46,613 bases of DNA from assembly GCA_011773465.1 (NCBI GenBank), contig WVXO01000045.1:1-46613 (forward strand). The letters are read 5' to 3'. The notes beneath the pieces were generated by a model that worked only from the letters and a program-made list of their open reading frames with translations, was not told the DNA's origin and did no database searches. Both the position numbers and the translations under genes were made by a program. This DNA comes from Candidatus Aminicenantota bacterium. GTDB lineage: Bacteria; Acidobacteriota; Aminicenantia; Aminicenantales; Aminicenantaceae. Of the stretch, positions 35,795 to 44,968 are shown piece by piece; within the stretch, counting starts at the first letter, position 1, and the number at the start of each line of letters is the position of its first letter.

Positions 35795-37126
35795 TTACTG
35801 AATATAGCTGATCAGATTGTTTAATTCTTTGTTGAATTCTGCGTCCTCATTGTGCATTTTTTCTATTTTCCTTATGCTGTGGATAACAGTTGTATGATGT
35901 TTTCCACCGAATTTTTTACCGATTTCAGGAAGAGAGGCTTTTGTTAGCTCTTTGGAAAGATACATGGCAATCTGGCGAGGAAAAGCAACCTTTGGTGAGT
36001 TGTTTTTTGACTTAAGCTGAGAGAGCTTTATATTGAATTGATGACACACGATCTTTTGAATTTTTTCAATAGTCACCACGGTTGAAGAAGAATCGAGCAA
36101 GCTCCTTAATGCCTCTTTTGTGAGGTCTAAATCAATTTTTTCACCCTTCAAAGAGGCAAAGGCAATAACCCGGCGTAAATATCCCTCTAAAACCCTTATG
36201 TTAGAATGAACCTTATCGGCTATGTAGAGGGCTACACTTTCGGGTAGAGAGACTCCTTCAAACTCTGACTTCTTCTTGAGGATAGCAATTCTTGTTTCGA
36301 TATCAGGAGGTTTAAGGTCTGCAATCAATCCCCACTCAAAGCGAGAACGAAATCTTTCTTCAAGATGGGGAATTTCTTTAGGAGGGCAATCGCTGGATAT
36401 AACTATCTGCTTCTGGCTGTCGTAGAGATGATTAAACGTATGGAAAAATTCCTCCTTTGTTCTTTCTTTTCCTGAAAGATAATGAATATCATCCATCAAG
36501 AGCACATCTACATTTCTGTATTTTTGGCGAAATGAAAGTATTTTCCCGTATTGAAGATGATTAATCAGGTCATTCATGAATTGCTCGGTTGTTATATAAA
36601 ATACTTTAAATTCGCTATTATTGAGAATAATAAGATGTCCTATAGCGTTCATTAAATGCGTTTTTCCTAGGCCGGCGCCGCCATAGATATAAAGAGGATT
36701 ATATGATTTTGCAGGATTCTTGGTTACTGCTGTGGAAGCGGCATGGGCGAATTGATTACAGGATCCGACTACGAAGTTTTCAAAGGTATAATTCGGGTTC
36801 AGGTTTGGGTTTAGCAGTGTGCCTCGCTTTGATTTTCTCTCCTGAGGGGAACGCCGCATGAAAGCAGAGAGGTCTTCGTCAAAGATAAATTTGATGTCAA
36901 AAGCCTTCCCGTAGAGATCCTGGCAGCAACTGTTTATCGTGCTTAAATAATGATAGGCAAGCCAGTCTTTGAAATAAGAATTAGGAACCTTAATATAGAG
37001 AGAGTTGCTTTCCTGTCCTATGTATGATGTTGGCTCAAACCAAGTTTCATAGCTATTTTTATCGATCTTTTTTTGAAGAGAATCCATGATTTGGAGCCAA
37101 GGATTTTGTTTATCTTTGGGTTCCAT
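35795..37126 (-). CDS. dnaA: Chromosomal replication initiator DnaA
   Basis: Initiator ATPase that opens the replication origin. The 443 residues hold domain I (1-80), the AAA+ domain with Walker A GGAGLGKTH at 149-157, Walker B LLMDDIHYL, an arginine-finger region ERFRSRFEWGL, and the C-terminal DNA-binding domain with KFGGKHHTTVIHSIRKIE. Domain II is short. A leader of about 80 bases carries DnaA-box-like sites, suggesting autoregulation. It is encoded just upstream of dnaN. Confidence 0.98.
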   Translation of the reverse strand: MEPKDKQNPWLQIMDSLQKKIDKNSYETWFEPTSYIGQESNSLYIKVPNSYFKDWLAYHYLSTINSCCQDLYGKAFDIKFIFDEDLSAFMRRSPQERKSKRGTLLNPNLNPNYTFENFVVGSCNQFAHAASTAVTKNPAKSYNPLYIYGGAGLGKTHLMNAIGHLIILNNSEFKVFYITTEQFMNDLINHLQYGKILSFRQKYRNVDVLLMDDIHYLSGKERTKEEFFHTFNHLYDSQKQIVISSDCPPKEIPHLEERFRSRFEWGLIADLKPPDIETRIAILKKKSEFEGVSLPESVALYIADKVHSNIRVLEGYLRRVIAFASLKGEKIDLDLTKEALRSLLDSSSTVVTIEKIQKIVCHQFNIKLSQLKSKNNSPKVAFPRQIAMYLSKELTKASLPEIGKKFGGKHHTTVIHSIRKIEKMHNEDAEFNKELNNLISYIQ

Positions 37127-37139
37127 TTTCTTGTATTAG

Positions 37140-37174
37140 ATTTCCACAGGTTTTTCCACATTTGTGGAAAAACC
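37140..37174 (-). promoter_or_regulatory. DnaA-box cluster in the dnaA leader
   Basis: GGTTTTTCCACA (37149-37160) and TGTGGAAAAACC (37163-37174) make a perfect 12-bp palindrome around TT. Each arm contains a TTTTCCACA box, close to TTATCCACA. A third, weaker ATTTCCACA is at 37140-37148. They lie 14-48 bases upstream of the dnaA start codon, downstream of the promoter, so bound DnaA could block its own transcription. They could also be part of an origin, though three boxes are few. Confidence 0.7.
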
Positions 37175-37212
37175 TTCTTTTTTTGCTGGTTAACGGCTGA
37201 GAAGGCTAGGGT

Positions 37213-37241
37213 ACTATAGCACTGTTGTGAGTGGATTTCAA
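37213..37241 (-). promoter_or_regulatory. Sigma70-type promoter for dnaA
   Basis: On the minus strand, TTGAAA (37241-37236) and TATAGT (37218-37213) are separated by 17 bases. Transcription would begin near 37206, giving an 80-base leader that includes the DnaA boxes. Confidence 0.65.
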
Positions 37242-37259
37242 GAAGTTTATAAAAAATTT

Positions 37260-40202
37260 TTAAAAATCAAATCCTATCCAAAATCTAGTCCTGAAATCCC
37301 CTTTTCTGTCCCAATCGAAGGGTCTAGAAAGATCCGGAAACTCGAGCCTTCTTACAAATTCAAGATGTATTGGAAGACCGAGAAAAAAGAATTCAAACCC
37401 ATAACCAATTGATCCAATGGCGTCGACTTCTCGAATTAGCGGAAATCCTTGGTCATCAAACCCAAGAAATTCCATGGCAAATGTAGCTGGATATCCTTTG
37501 ATTTTTGCTCGAGTGATATCAAAGAAAAGGGTTCCCCGGATAGGCCCGATTTGGCCGATAATTGTAGATGCTGCATTTATCAAAGGCAGCCTGAATTCGA
37601 GGTTTGCATACCACCCTTCGTTGGCGATAATGCTATAATAGCCGACAGAGCGTACCTGGTTATTTCCTCCCCAATAAAAAACAAATGGATTTTTTCCTCG
37701 GCTGAAGAAGCCCTTAAAACGCACAGCAAAGAGCGTGTTTGAGCCAATATTTATGTACTTCCGAAGGTCTGCTTCAAGAGTTGTATTCTGTAAAAAGCTG
37801 CTGGAAACAGGGAGTGCTTGAGATACAGATAGCATGAACGTGTTTCCTGCAATCGGTCCGTACGGATATTTAAAGCGAGTGGTTTCTCCGATTATGGAAA
37901 CGCTGGCAGAAAGTATGCTTCCGTTCCAAAACTGGCTATATGTACCAGGAGATGGAATGAGATAATCTTCCTCATAATTATAATAACCAATCGATGCTTG
38001 TGTTCGATGGTACTTGCTAAAAGGGTAATAGGCACTTAAGTTTACGCCTGTAATCCTTCGGACAGCTGTGGCATCAAAGTAAGTATAACGGTCGTAGTAA
38101 AAGGGATCGTAGTATGTGTTAAGGTAATAATACAGGGTATATTGAAAAGCGCTGGCCATGTATTGGAATCTTCTTTTTTGATTTAAAAAAGAAAACTGAT
38201 AAGAACGATAGCTTCTTACCTGATAGGCCATCAAGAAGAAAGTATAGTCCCCCAATAAGTCAGAAAAACTTATGGCGGAACCGCCGTAGATAGAGCCGTC
38301 AGTGGAAACGACGGTGTCAATGGGCGGCCTGGAAGTGAGATACAATTTTCCCAGACCTTTATAGGGCTTAATTTTCTCTTTATCTATATCTAAAGAGATG
38401 ATGGGTTCAAACTTCTTAAATTCCTCATCTGGTGATGCTTCTGTAAAGGTAATGGTTTTTTCCACCTCCCCTTCAAGCTCGCTTTTAAAAACTTGGAATG
38501 AGCCCTTGTTAAAAGAAGAAAAAATGACCTTTTTCGGATCATTGGGAAGGGGGATGGGAAAGAAATTGCCGGTCCTGACATCTGTATAACGCTTTAGTTC
38601 TCCATTTTCAAGGTTCAGGGAATAAATATTATAAGCGCCCCTCATATCGCCTGAGAAATATAATTCTTTAGAATCAGCCGAAAAATGAGGTGCGATTGTG
38701 TTCCCTTTCCCGAAAGTCAACTGTGTCCTTTTTTTCAAATTGTTTACTGGCGATAGAAATAGTTTATCGTAAGTATCGAGATGAATCGTATAAGCTACCT
38801 TGGTCCCGTCTGGAGAGATCATCGGGGCTTTCTCGAAAAAGTCGTCTTCAGTCATGTTCAGGATTTTTTCGGTTGAAAGATTTATCTTGAATATGTCGTG
38901 TAATCCTTCGTGAAAGGCTGTAAACAGAAGCTCCTCTCCTTGGGGAAAAAAGCAGGGGGAGGAGGGCTGATCAACAGGGATCTTGATCTTTCTTAGGGTC
39001 TTTCCGGTTAGGGCATTGAGTATAAATAGGGAATGTTTTTGTCCAACGCGAGCAAAAAAAGCTATCCTGTCTCCATCAGAGGACCAGGCTAGATCTTTTC
39101 CTTTCGCAGGATCAATTTCGAATTTTATGTACTCGTACTTGAGGGTGTAACCTTTTGTGATGTTCTTAACCACAGAGCCGTCCTTGGTTGAGATGAGAAC
39201 GATATCGATATCATAGTCTTTGACGTTTTGGGTAATGACCGCGACGATATCCCCAGAAGGAGAAACGGCATGGGAAAGGGAAAAATAATAAGGATTAATC
39301 GGGAATTCAGGGCCAAGAGGGATACTGTAATCTTCTGGATTCTCCCTTAAAAGAAAATCCTTGTATCTCGCACGGAGATATTTTTTAAATTCGTGATTAA
39401 ACTCTTTGTACTCCATGTTGAAAGCTCTTTTTACAGGATTTCTTCTTCCTAAATAAGGAGAGCGCTTCATAGAGTGCCAGAACTCCCTTATCCCGTTTTT
39501 TCCGTGTTTAGACTCGATAAAATCATATATGGCATGGCCAAAGTCATAGGCAGGCGGACGAGGCAAGGGGTGGCGGGAGTAGAGATTTCCTGATGCTGTG
39601 AGCTCGGGGATTCTGTCGTTGAGGACAGAGTCTCTGACAATTAGGGAGGACCAGGAAGACCAGGTCTCAGTGTGATACTCGGCAAGTCCTTCTATAATCC
39701 ACAGCGGGGGTTGACTCACAGCATAAATCGCCCCGCCCGGGCCTCCGTAGAGGAGGTCATACTCAAAAATATGGGTTAATTCGTGCTCTATAAGATCCTG
39801 AATTTCATCAAGAGTCATATCTCCTTGAATGGCGATACGAAAAAGAATCGGTTCAGCCACTCCCAGGACTCCTGCAGGCATTTGAAAGAGATTTGTCTGC
39901 TCAAAATCCGTAGATGTTTTATAATAAATGAGAGGAACAGGAGCAGAGAGCGGATGCTTAAGCTCTGTGCTTATTCTTTGATAGGCGCTTTCAGCCATAT
40001 CTGCAATATTTTTTAAAACTTGAATGCCTTCGGTGTAATAATAAATGCTGAAATGTTCAGTCTTGTAAGAGCTCCACTTAAAGTTTTCATACAGGACTTT
40101 ATTTTTTCCGTAATAAGGGAAATAAATTGTTTGGGCAATACCTAAGGGTACCCAGATCATGAGGAAAATGAGAAAAAAGATGTATTTGAAGTAATGATTC
40201 AT
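37260..40202 (-). CDS. Surface gluzincin-like peptidase with PD40 propeller and barrel-like C-terminus
   Basis: A 980-residue envelope protein. A signal peptide (1-23) leads to a peptidase-MA-like domain with the zinc motif HELTH at 140-144 and the candidate third ligand in IEGLAEYHTE. From about 300 to 600 there are TolB/PD40-type propeller repeats (DLAWSSDGDRIAFFAR, MISPDGTKVAYT, HFSADSKELYFSG). The last about 330 residues are rich in aromatic and alternating residues (SYQFSFLN, YYNYEEDY, GYGFEFFFLGLP) and end in phenylalanine, as in an Omp85/BamA-like outer-membrane barrel. It is last in a three-gene operon after two lipoproteins. The substrate is unknown; catalytic residues look intact. 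Confidence 0.82.
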   Translation of the reverse strand: MNHYFKYIFFLIFLMIWVPLGIAQTIYFPYYGKNKVLYENFKWSSYKTEHFSIYYYTEGIQVLKNIADMAESAYQRISTELKHPLSAPVPLIYYKTSTDFEQTNLFQMPAGVLGVAEPILFRIAIQGDMTLDEIQDLIEHELTHIFEYDLLYGGPGGAIYAVSQPPLWIIEGLAEYHTETWSSWSSLIVRDSVLNDRIPELTASGNLYSRHPLPRPPAYDFGHAIYDFIESKHGKNGIREFWHSMKRSPYLGRRNPVKRAFNMEYKEFNHEFKKYLRARYKDFLLRENPEDYSIPLGPEFPINPYYFSLSHAVSPSGDIVAVITQNVKDYDIDIVLISTKDGSVVKNITKGYTLKYEYIKFEIDPAKGKDLAWSSDGDRIAFFARVGQKHSLFILNALTGKTLRKIKIPVDQPSSPCFFPQGEELLFTAFHEGLHDIFKINLSTEKILNMTEDDFFEKAPMISPDGTKVAYTIHLDTYDKLFLSPVNNLKKRTQLTFGKGNTIAPHFSADSKELYFSGDMRGAYNIYSLNLENGELKRYTDVRTGNFFPIPLPNDPKKVIFSSFNKGSFQVFKSELEGEVEKTITFTEASPDEEFKKFEPIISLDIDKEKIKPYKGLGKLYLTSRPPIDTVVSTDGSIYGGSAISFSDLLGDYTFFLMAYQVRSYRSYQFSFLNQKRRFQYMASAFQYTLYYYLNTYYDPFYYDRYTYFDATAVRRITGVNLSAYYPFSKYHRTQASIGYYNYEEDYLIPSPGTYSQFWNGSILSASVSIIGETTRFKYPYGPIAGNTFMLSVSQALPVSSSFLQNTTLEADLRKYINIGSNTLFAVRFKGFFSRGKNPFVFYWGGNNQVRSVGYYSIIANEGWYANLEFRLPLINAASTIIGQIGPIRGTLFFDITRAKIKGYPATFAMEFLGFDDQGFPLIREVDAIGSIGYGFEFFFLGLPIHLEFVRRLEFPDLSRPFDWDRKGDFRTRFWIGFDF

Positions 40203-40217
40203 GGTATTTCTCCTTAA

Positions 40218-40877
40218 TTAATCGTAGATTAGATATCTTTCTTGGATGCTTGCTTCCCCAAGGATGTTGCGGAAAAACTTTGTTTTCACTCTCTGGATAA
40301 GTTCAAAGAAGGCAAAAGGGGCTGTTTGTTTTGGATTTTCATAGCCTTTGGATTCTTTAAAATTTCTCGTATACAGGATTTTTCCTGTTTTGGCATCAAT
40401 AATATAGAGGTCGAGATTAAGGGTGTAAAATCTTCGCTCAGCCAGGCTCCTTTTTTTAGAAATAAAAGGATCTTCGAAATACTCTTTCCTTTTTTCTAAA
40501 ATGGCCTTCCTGATTTCTTCAGTATATTGAGCGCTCCCGGTGAAAAGAATAGCCTTTTCCTGGGCGGGCAATAAATCTTTCCAGAAGGCTTCATCTTTAA
40601 AGGACTCTTCTTTTTCAAACGCGATTTTTTTTGAGGAAACGTTTCCTTTGAAGTTCTGGCCGATCTCGAAGGAAAAATAATCTACGAGCTCTTGATTGAG
40701 ATCGAAATCTTTTGTTTCTTCCTTGATCAAAAAATTGGTGAGGACAATTTCGCCATATTGATCTAGATTGAACGCAGTCCTAGCAGGGAGTTCAATCTTT
40801 AATTTCAAGTAGTTGTTTGAGGTACATGAGAAAAAGAACAAGATCGTGATTGTCAGGAATATCCTAATTTTTTTCAT
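40218..40877 (-). CDS. Uncharacterised lipoprotein
   Basis: A 219-residue protein with a lipoprotein signal, the lipobox FFFSC placing the lipidated cysteine at residue 18. The rest is a mixed alpha/beta domain that includes LNLDLYIIDAKTGKILYTRNF, a segment like those of lipoproteins that assemble with outer-membrane partners. I do not recognise the family. It overlaps the TPR gene by 14 bases and is 15 bases before the 980-residue peptidase gene, so the three are probably made together. Confidence 0.75.
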   Translation of the reverse strand: MKKIRIFLTITILFFFSCTSNNYLKLKIELPARTAFNLDQYGEIVLTNFLIKEETKDFDLNQELVDYFSFEIGQNFKGNVSSKKIAFEKEESFKDEAFWKDLLPAQEKAILFTGSAQYTEEIRKAILEKRKEYFEDPFISKKRSLAERRFYTLNLDLYIIDAKTGKILYTRNFKESKGYENPKQTAPFAFFELIQRVKTKFFRNILGEASIQERYLIYD

Positions 40878-41238
40878 CTTTTTTGTCTTTGTTGAGAGCC
40901 TCTTTATTTTTCATAAAATTATTATAATTGGCTTTTATATGGGCATTGTTAGGGCTAAGCTTTAAAGCGATCTCATATTCATCATTTGCTTCTTCCCAGA
41001 GGCCTTTTTTTTCGTAGGCAACGGCTAAGTTGTTGTGGGCAGCAGCAGAATTTGGATCGGCAAGAACTACTTTTTTCCAGCGAAAAATGGCTTCGTCCCA
41101 GAGATCTTGCCTTGCGGCCTGGATACCAAATGTGAGCTGGTTATCCATAAGCTGGCGGCCACAGCTAGAAAAAGAGATGATAAGAAACAGGAAAACAAGA
41201 AGGTGAAATACAAATTTCTTATGCACGTGTTGCCTCAT
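40864..41238 (-). CDS. TPR lipoprotein
   Basis: A 124-residue protein with a lipoprotein signal (lipobox FSSC, cysteine 26). At least two tetratricopeptide repeats follow: the WDEAIFRWKKVVLADPNSAAAHNNLAVAYEK unit and the next WEEANDEYEIALKLSPNNAHIKANY unit. The C-terminal tail is lysine-rich. It is a small protein-interaction module, probably at the inner face of the outer membrane, and the first gene of the operon with the peptidase. No clear promoter was identified in the 265-base divergent spacer on this strand. Confidence 0.85.
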   Translation of the reverse strand: MRQHVHKKFVFHLLVFLFLIISFSSCGRQLMDNQLTFGIQAARQDLWDEAIFRWKKVVLADPNSAAAHNNLAVAYEKKGLWEEANDEYEIALKLSPNNAHIKANYNNFMKNKEALNKDKKDEKN

Positions 41239-41445
41239 TCACTTAAGTTGCCTATTTTCTAATTATTCACCGCCACTTTTAAGGTACTTCTTTTTGAATT
41301 GTACGTCAACATGGCTTAAGTATTATATGCAAAATTCATACCAAATTATAGGGCAAAATCACAGAGTGAAAGATAGAAGCATTCTTATATCCGTTATAAC
41401 TCATTGCTAGAGAAAATGGAGATGCTGACGTGAAAAGGATTCTTG

Positions 41446-41474
41446 TTGTCACAAAAAAGAGACATATGTATAAT
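41446..41474 (+). promoter_or_regulatory. Sigma70-type promoter for folD
   Basis: TTGTCA (41446-41451) and a perfect TATAAT (41469-41474) are separated by 17 bases. The folD ATG at 41504 is about 30 bases downstream of the -10, with AGGAGGAG as ribosome site. Confidence 0.7.
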
Positions 41475-41503
41475 GAGTAAGAAAATATACAGAGGAGGAG
41501 CAC

Positions 41504-42424
41504 ATGGGCAGCTGGCTTGAAGGGAAAACCTTAGCCAAGAAAATAAAAGAAGAAGTAAAAAATGAAGTGGCTCAATACTCAAAGCAGAGGAAGGAAGTCC
41601 CGGGGCTAGTAGGAATATTAGTTGGAGAGAACAGGGCTTCCAAGATTTATTTGCGAACCAAGGAGAGAAACTGCGAAAGGTTGGGCATCCGATCAGAAAT
41701 TCTTTATCTTCCTGAAGATATAGAAGTATCTCTTTTAAAGTCTAACATCGAGGAGTTGAACTCCAGGGAAGATGTAGATGGTATCCTTGTTCAGCTTCCT
41801 TTGCCATCCTCTTTCAGTGCTCCCGAGATAATTGCGTCTATCCCCCCGGAGAAGGATGTGGATGGATTTCATCCTTTTAATTTAGGGAACTTGATGATGA
41901 ATCAGGAAGGATTAAAACCGTGCACGCCTTTGGGCATAATAGAGCTTTTGAAATCTCGGGAGATACCGATTGCAGGGAAAAGGGTGGTCATTATAGGCAG
42001 AAGTCGTATTGTAGGCAAGCCCTTGGCTGCCATGATGACCAATGAAAACGGAACTGTGACTATCTGCCATTCCAAAACTGAAAACCTCCCTCAAGTATCA
42101 TCAGAGGCGGACATCCTTGTTGGGGCAATAGGTCGGGGGGCATTCATAACTCCGGAATTTGTAAAACCGGGCGCCGTTGTTGTGGACGTGGGAATGAATA
42201 ACCTTACAGATAAATCTAAAGTAGAGCAGCTGTTTGGGCAGGATGAGAACAGGCAGAAGGACCTCAGGGAGAAGGGGTATACGCTTATAGGCGATGTCCA
42301 TCCTCAGGTTATCGATAAAGCCGAGTTTTTGACTCCAGTGCCAGGGGGCGTAGGGCCACTGACAGTGGCCATGCTTATGAGGAATACTCTGGATGCCTTT
42401 AAGCTAAGGCGGAACTTGGCCTAA
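41504..42424 (+). CDS. folD: Methylenetetrahydrofolate dehydrogenase/cyclohydrolase
   Basis: Bifunctional enzyme of one-carbon metabolism that oxidises 5,10-methylene-THF and hydrolyses the methenyl form. The 306 residues contain the catalytic YLRTK (49-53, Lys53), VDGILVQLPLP, the cofactor loop VVIIGRSRIVGKPLA, and the ending TPVPGGVGPLTVAMLMRNT. It has an insert (SKVEQLFGQDENRQKDL near 230-250) that makes it slightly longer than the common 285 residues. In an anaerobe it could also serve in the Wood-Ljungdahl methyl branch, but no other such gene is here. Confidence 0.96.
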   Translation: MGSWLEGKTLAKKIKEEVKNEVAQYSKQRKEVPGLVGILVGENRASKIYLRTKERNCERLGIRSEILYLPEDIEVSLLKSNIEELNSREDVDGILVQLPLPSSFSAPEIIASIPPEKDVDGFHPFNLGNLMMNQEGLKPCTPLGIIELLKSREIPIAGKRVVIIGRSRIVGKPLAAMMTNENGTVTICHSKTENLPQVSSEADILVGAIGRGAFITPEFVKPGAVVVDVGMNNLTDKSKVEQLFGQDENRQKDLREKGYTLIGDVHPQVIDKAEFLTPVPGGVGPLTVAMLMRNTLDAFKLRRNLA

Positions 42425-42454
42425 TAAAGGGCTAAGCGTAAATTAAAAATATCT

Positions 42455-42483
42455 TTGGATTTTTGCTTAAGATATGTTATAAA
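42455..42483 (+). promoter_or_regulatory. Sigma70-type promoter for rpmB
   Basis: TTGGAT (42455-42460) and TATAAA (42478-42483) are separated by 17 bases, with the rpmB ATG at 42506 a short distance downstream. The promoter overlaps the first codons of the longer frame from 42455, so it supports the shorter protein. Confidence 0.6.
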
Positions 42484-42505
42484 AAGTTACTTTAAGAGAA
42501 CGAAA

Positions 42506-42757
42506 ATGCCAAAAGTGTGCGAGATTTGTGGAAAGGGGCCTTTTTTTGGACATAGCGTGAGTCATTCCCATAAAGCCTCCAAAAAAAAATGGAAGCCGAA
42601 TTTGCAGCATGTTAAAGCCCAGACAGATTCAGGGATCAGGCGAATATGGGTTTGCACCAGATGTCTTCGTTCAGGGAAAGTAACCAAGGTAACCAAGGGC
42701 ACGCTCCCCAAAGCAGCCCCTCCCGATTCAACGCCTTCACCTCCCCCTGAGGAATAA
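42506..42757 (+). CDS. rpmB: 50S ribosomal protein L28
   Basis: An 83-residue basic ribosomal protein beginning MPKVCEICGKGPFFG and containing HSHKASKKKWKPNLQ and the GIRRIWVCTRCLRSGKV segment. Two cysteine pairs (CEIC and CTRC) mark the zinc-binding form. A proline/serine-rich tail (PPDSTPSPPPEE) extends beyond the usual end and is probably disordered. The start at 42506 is preferred over an upstream one at 42455. Confidence 0.95.
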   Translation: MPKVCEICGKGPFFGHSVSHSHKASKKKWKPNLQHVKAQTDSGIRRIWVCTRCLRSGKVTKVTKGTLPKAAPPDSTPSPPPEE

Positions 42758-42788
42758 TTTGGCGGGAGATCATACAGTTCCCATTCTT

Positions 42789-44927
42789 TCAGATTCTTTC
42801 GACAGAAGAAATCTCTCTTATACTCGAAAGTTTTTTCATCATTGCTTCAAGATGTTTTATGTCTCGAATAATCAGGATGAGCTTAATTTGAGCTTTCTTG
42901 TCGTGGAAAGTTGTCACTTCAGCCTTAGTGATATTTCCGCCTAAATGTGAAATAGTAGAGGCAAGCTTGGCGAGGACTCCAGGAGAATCCACCGCCTTTA
43001 TCAAGAGTTTTCCTTTAAAGCTTCCTTTTGGAGTATCCTCCCAGGAAACCTCGACCATGCGCTGGTTATCCAGAACTTCTCTTTCAACCAGGGGACAACG
43101 CAGGGAGTGGACTGTTATTCCTTTGCCTGATGTGATGTATCCTATGATAGGTTCGCCCATGATAGGGGAACAGCATTTGGCTAAATGGACGCCCTTAGCC
43201 TGGATGACAGGCTTTGGCTTCTTGGCCACTTTCGTAACAACTTTTTTCAGGAATGTATCCTTTTTCTTTTCGATTTTTTCTGTGGGGAGGAGCTTTTCCA
43301 TAAATTTTTTTTCAAGCACTATTTTCCCAAATCCAACATAAGCATAAAAATCTTCCATCTTTTTAAGCCTCACATTTGCTACAGAAGAAAGATTCTTGAG
43401 GAGATTTTCTTCTTTTAAAAAATCCGCGGGGACTTTATAATGCTTGATTTCTTTTTCCCACAATTTTTTCCCGAGGGCAGTATTCTTTATTTTATCCTGT
43501 AGGTTGAGCCAGCGTTTTATATTGTGTCGGGCGGTGGATGTGAAGGCAATATTCAACCAATCTCGACTTGGAGTTTTTTCGGGTGAGGTTAAAATCTCTA
43601 CTATATCTCCAGTCTTCAAGATTGTCTTCAAAGCTTCAATCCTGGCGTTAATCTTTGCCCCTGCGCAGTGCAGCCCTATTTCAGAATGAATCTTAAAGGC
43701 AAAATCCAGGGCAGAGGCTCCAAGGGGTAAATTTATGACTTTACCCTTAGGAGTGAAGACATAAACTTCTTCAGGAATGAGGTCTGTTTTCAGGCTTTTC
43801 AAGAATTCTCGGGGGCTCTTTTGTTCTTTGTAAAGATCGACCATTTCTCTCAGCCAATGCAGTCTTTTGTCCTCTTTCATGATGTGGCGGGTATCTGTTT
43901 CTTTATATTTCCAGTGGGCGGCGATTCCGTTTTCAGCCAAATTATGCATGTCATGTGTTCGGATTTGAATTTCGACAGTTTGTTTTTTTTCGGCGATGAT
44001 TGTTGTGTGAAGAGATTGATAAAGATTAGGCTTGGGCATAGCGATGAAGTCTCGGAATCGATGAGGAAGATGAGGCCATTTCTGATGAATCATTCCCAGG
44101 GCAGAATAGCAATTCTTAGCAGAGTTGGTGATTAGCCTCAGGGCCATGAAATCATAAACTTGGTCGAAGTCAGTATTCTGTCTTATCATTTTATTATGGA
44201 CGCTGTAGAGCCTTTTTATCCGGTAGGATATTTTTGCTGGAATATGACTAACTTTCATTAAGCTTTCAAGCGCACGTTTGGTTCTCTTGAGTTGCTTTTC
44301 GGCCTCTTCCCTTTTGGGGTCAACGAGAGAGGCCACCTGGAAATACTCGTCTGGATCTACATAGCGAAAAGAAAGTTCTTCCAATTCGGCTTTTATTCGT
44401 CCCATGCCCAATCGGTTGGCAATAGGGGCATATATCTCCAGGGTTTCTTTGGCAATCTTTTTTTGTTTATCCTCAGGTAAATATTTTAGGGTTTTTAAGT
44501 TGTGAATCCTGTCAGCTAATTTGATGAAAATGACTCTTAGGTCATCAATCATGGCCAGGATGATTTTCCTGATGCTTTCTGCCTGCCTAGTTTCCGGCGA
44601 TGATTCCTGAACACGGCTGATTTTTGTAGCCCCTTCTACTAAATGAGTTATCTCTTTGCCAAAGGCCTGCTGAAGCTCTACGGCAGTCACGTCGGTGTCC
44701 TCTAATACATCATGGAGGAGGCCCGCTGCTAAAGTTGTTTTATCCAATTTCATGTCGGCAAGCATGCTTGCAACTTCCAAGGAATGACTCAGATAGGGCT
44801 CTCCGGAGCGTCGGGTTTGACCCTTATGAGCCTGGGCTGCAAAGATATAAGCTTTCTGAAGGAGAGTTATGTCTTTCTCGCTGTAAGAAGAAGAGACCTT
44901 TTCTAAGATATCGTCAAATCTAATCAT
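42789..44927 (-). CDS. RelA/SpoT homologue, bifunctional (p)ppGpp synthetase/hydrolase
   Basis: Makes and degrades (p)ppGpp in the stringent response. The 712-residue product has an N-terminal HD hydrolase domain with His48, HD at 72-73 and ED at 76-77 (LLHDVLEDT), suggesting active hydrolase. The synthetase domain follows (KISYRIKRLYS, YDFMALRLI, QSLHTTI), then a TGS domain (EEVYVFTPKGKVI), a conserved CCSPI segment, and a C-terminal ACT domain (DSPGVLAKLASTI). I choose ATG 44927; a GTG at 44963 would add 12 residues, but its ribosome site is too close. It follows gmhB. The usual symbol would be rsh, relA or spoT. Confidence 0.94.
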   Translation of the reverse strand: MIRFDDILEKVSSSYSEKDITLLQKAYIFAAQAHKGQTRRSGEPYLSHSLEVASMLADMKLDKTTLAAGLLHDVLEDTDVTAVELQQAFGKEITHLVEGATKISRVQESSPETRQAESIRKIILAMIDDLRVIFIKLADRIHNLKTLKYLPEDKQKKIAKETLEIYAPIANRLGMGRIKAELEELSFRYVDPDEYFQVASLVDPKREEAEKQLKRTKRALESLMKVSHIPAKISYRIKRLYSVHNKMIRQNTDFDQVYDFMALRLITNSAKNCYSALGMIHQKWPHLPHRFRDFIAMPKPNLYQSLHTTIIAEKKQTVEIQIRTHDMHNLAENGIAAHWKYKETDTRHIMKEDKRLHWLREMVDLYKEQKSPREFLKSLKTDLIPEEVYVFTPKGKVINLPLGASALDFAFKIHSEIGLHCAGAKINARIEALKTILKTGDIVEILTSPEKTPSRDWLNIAFTSTARHNIKRWLNLQDKIKNTALGKKLWEKEIKHYKVPADFLKEENLLKNLSSVANVRLKKMEDFYAYVGFGKIVLEKKFMEKLLPTEKIEKKKDTFLKKVVTKVAKKPKPVIQAKGVHLAKCCSPIMGEPIIGYITSGKGITVHSLRCPLVEREVLDNQRMVEVSWEDTPKGSFKGKLLIKAVDSPGVLAKLASTISHLGGNITKAEVTTFHDKKAQIKLILIIRDIKHLEAMMKKLSSIREISSVERI

Positions 44928-44968
44928 TGGCCTTAACCTTGGTTCACTAAAGGGCAGCGTCACTTCCT

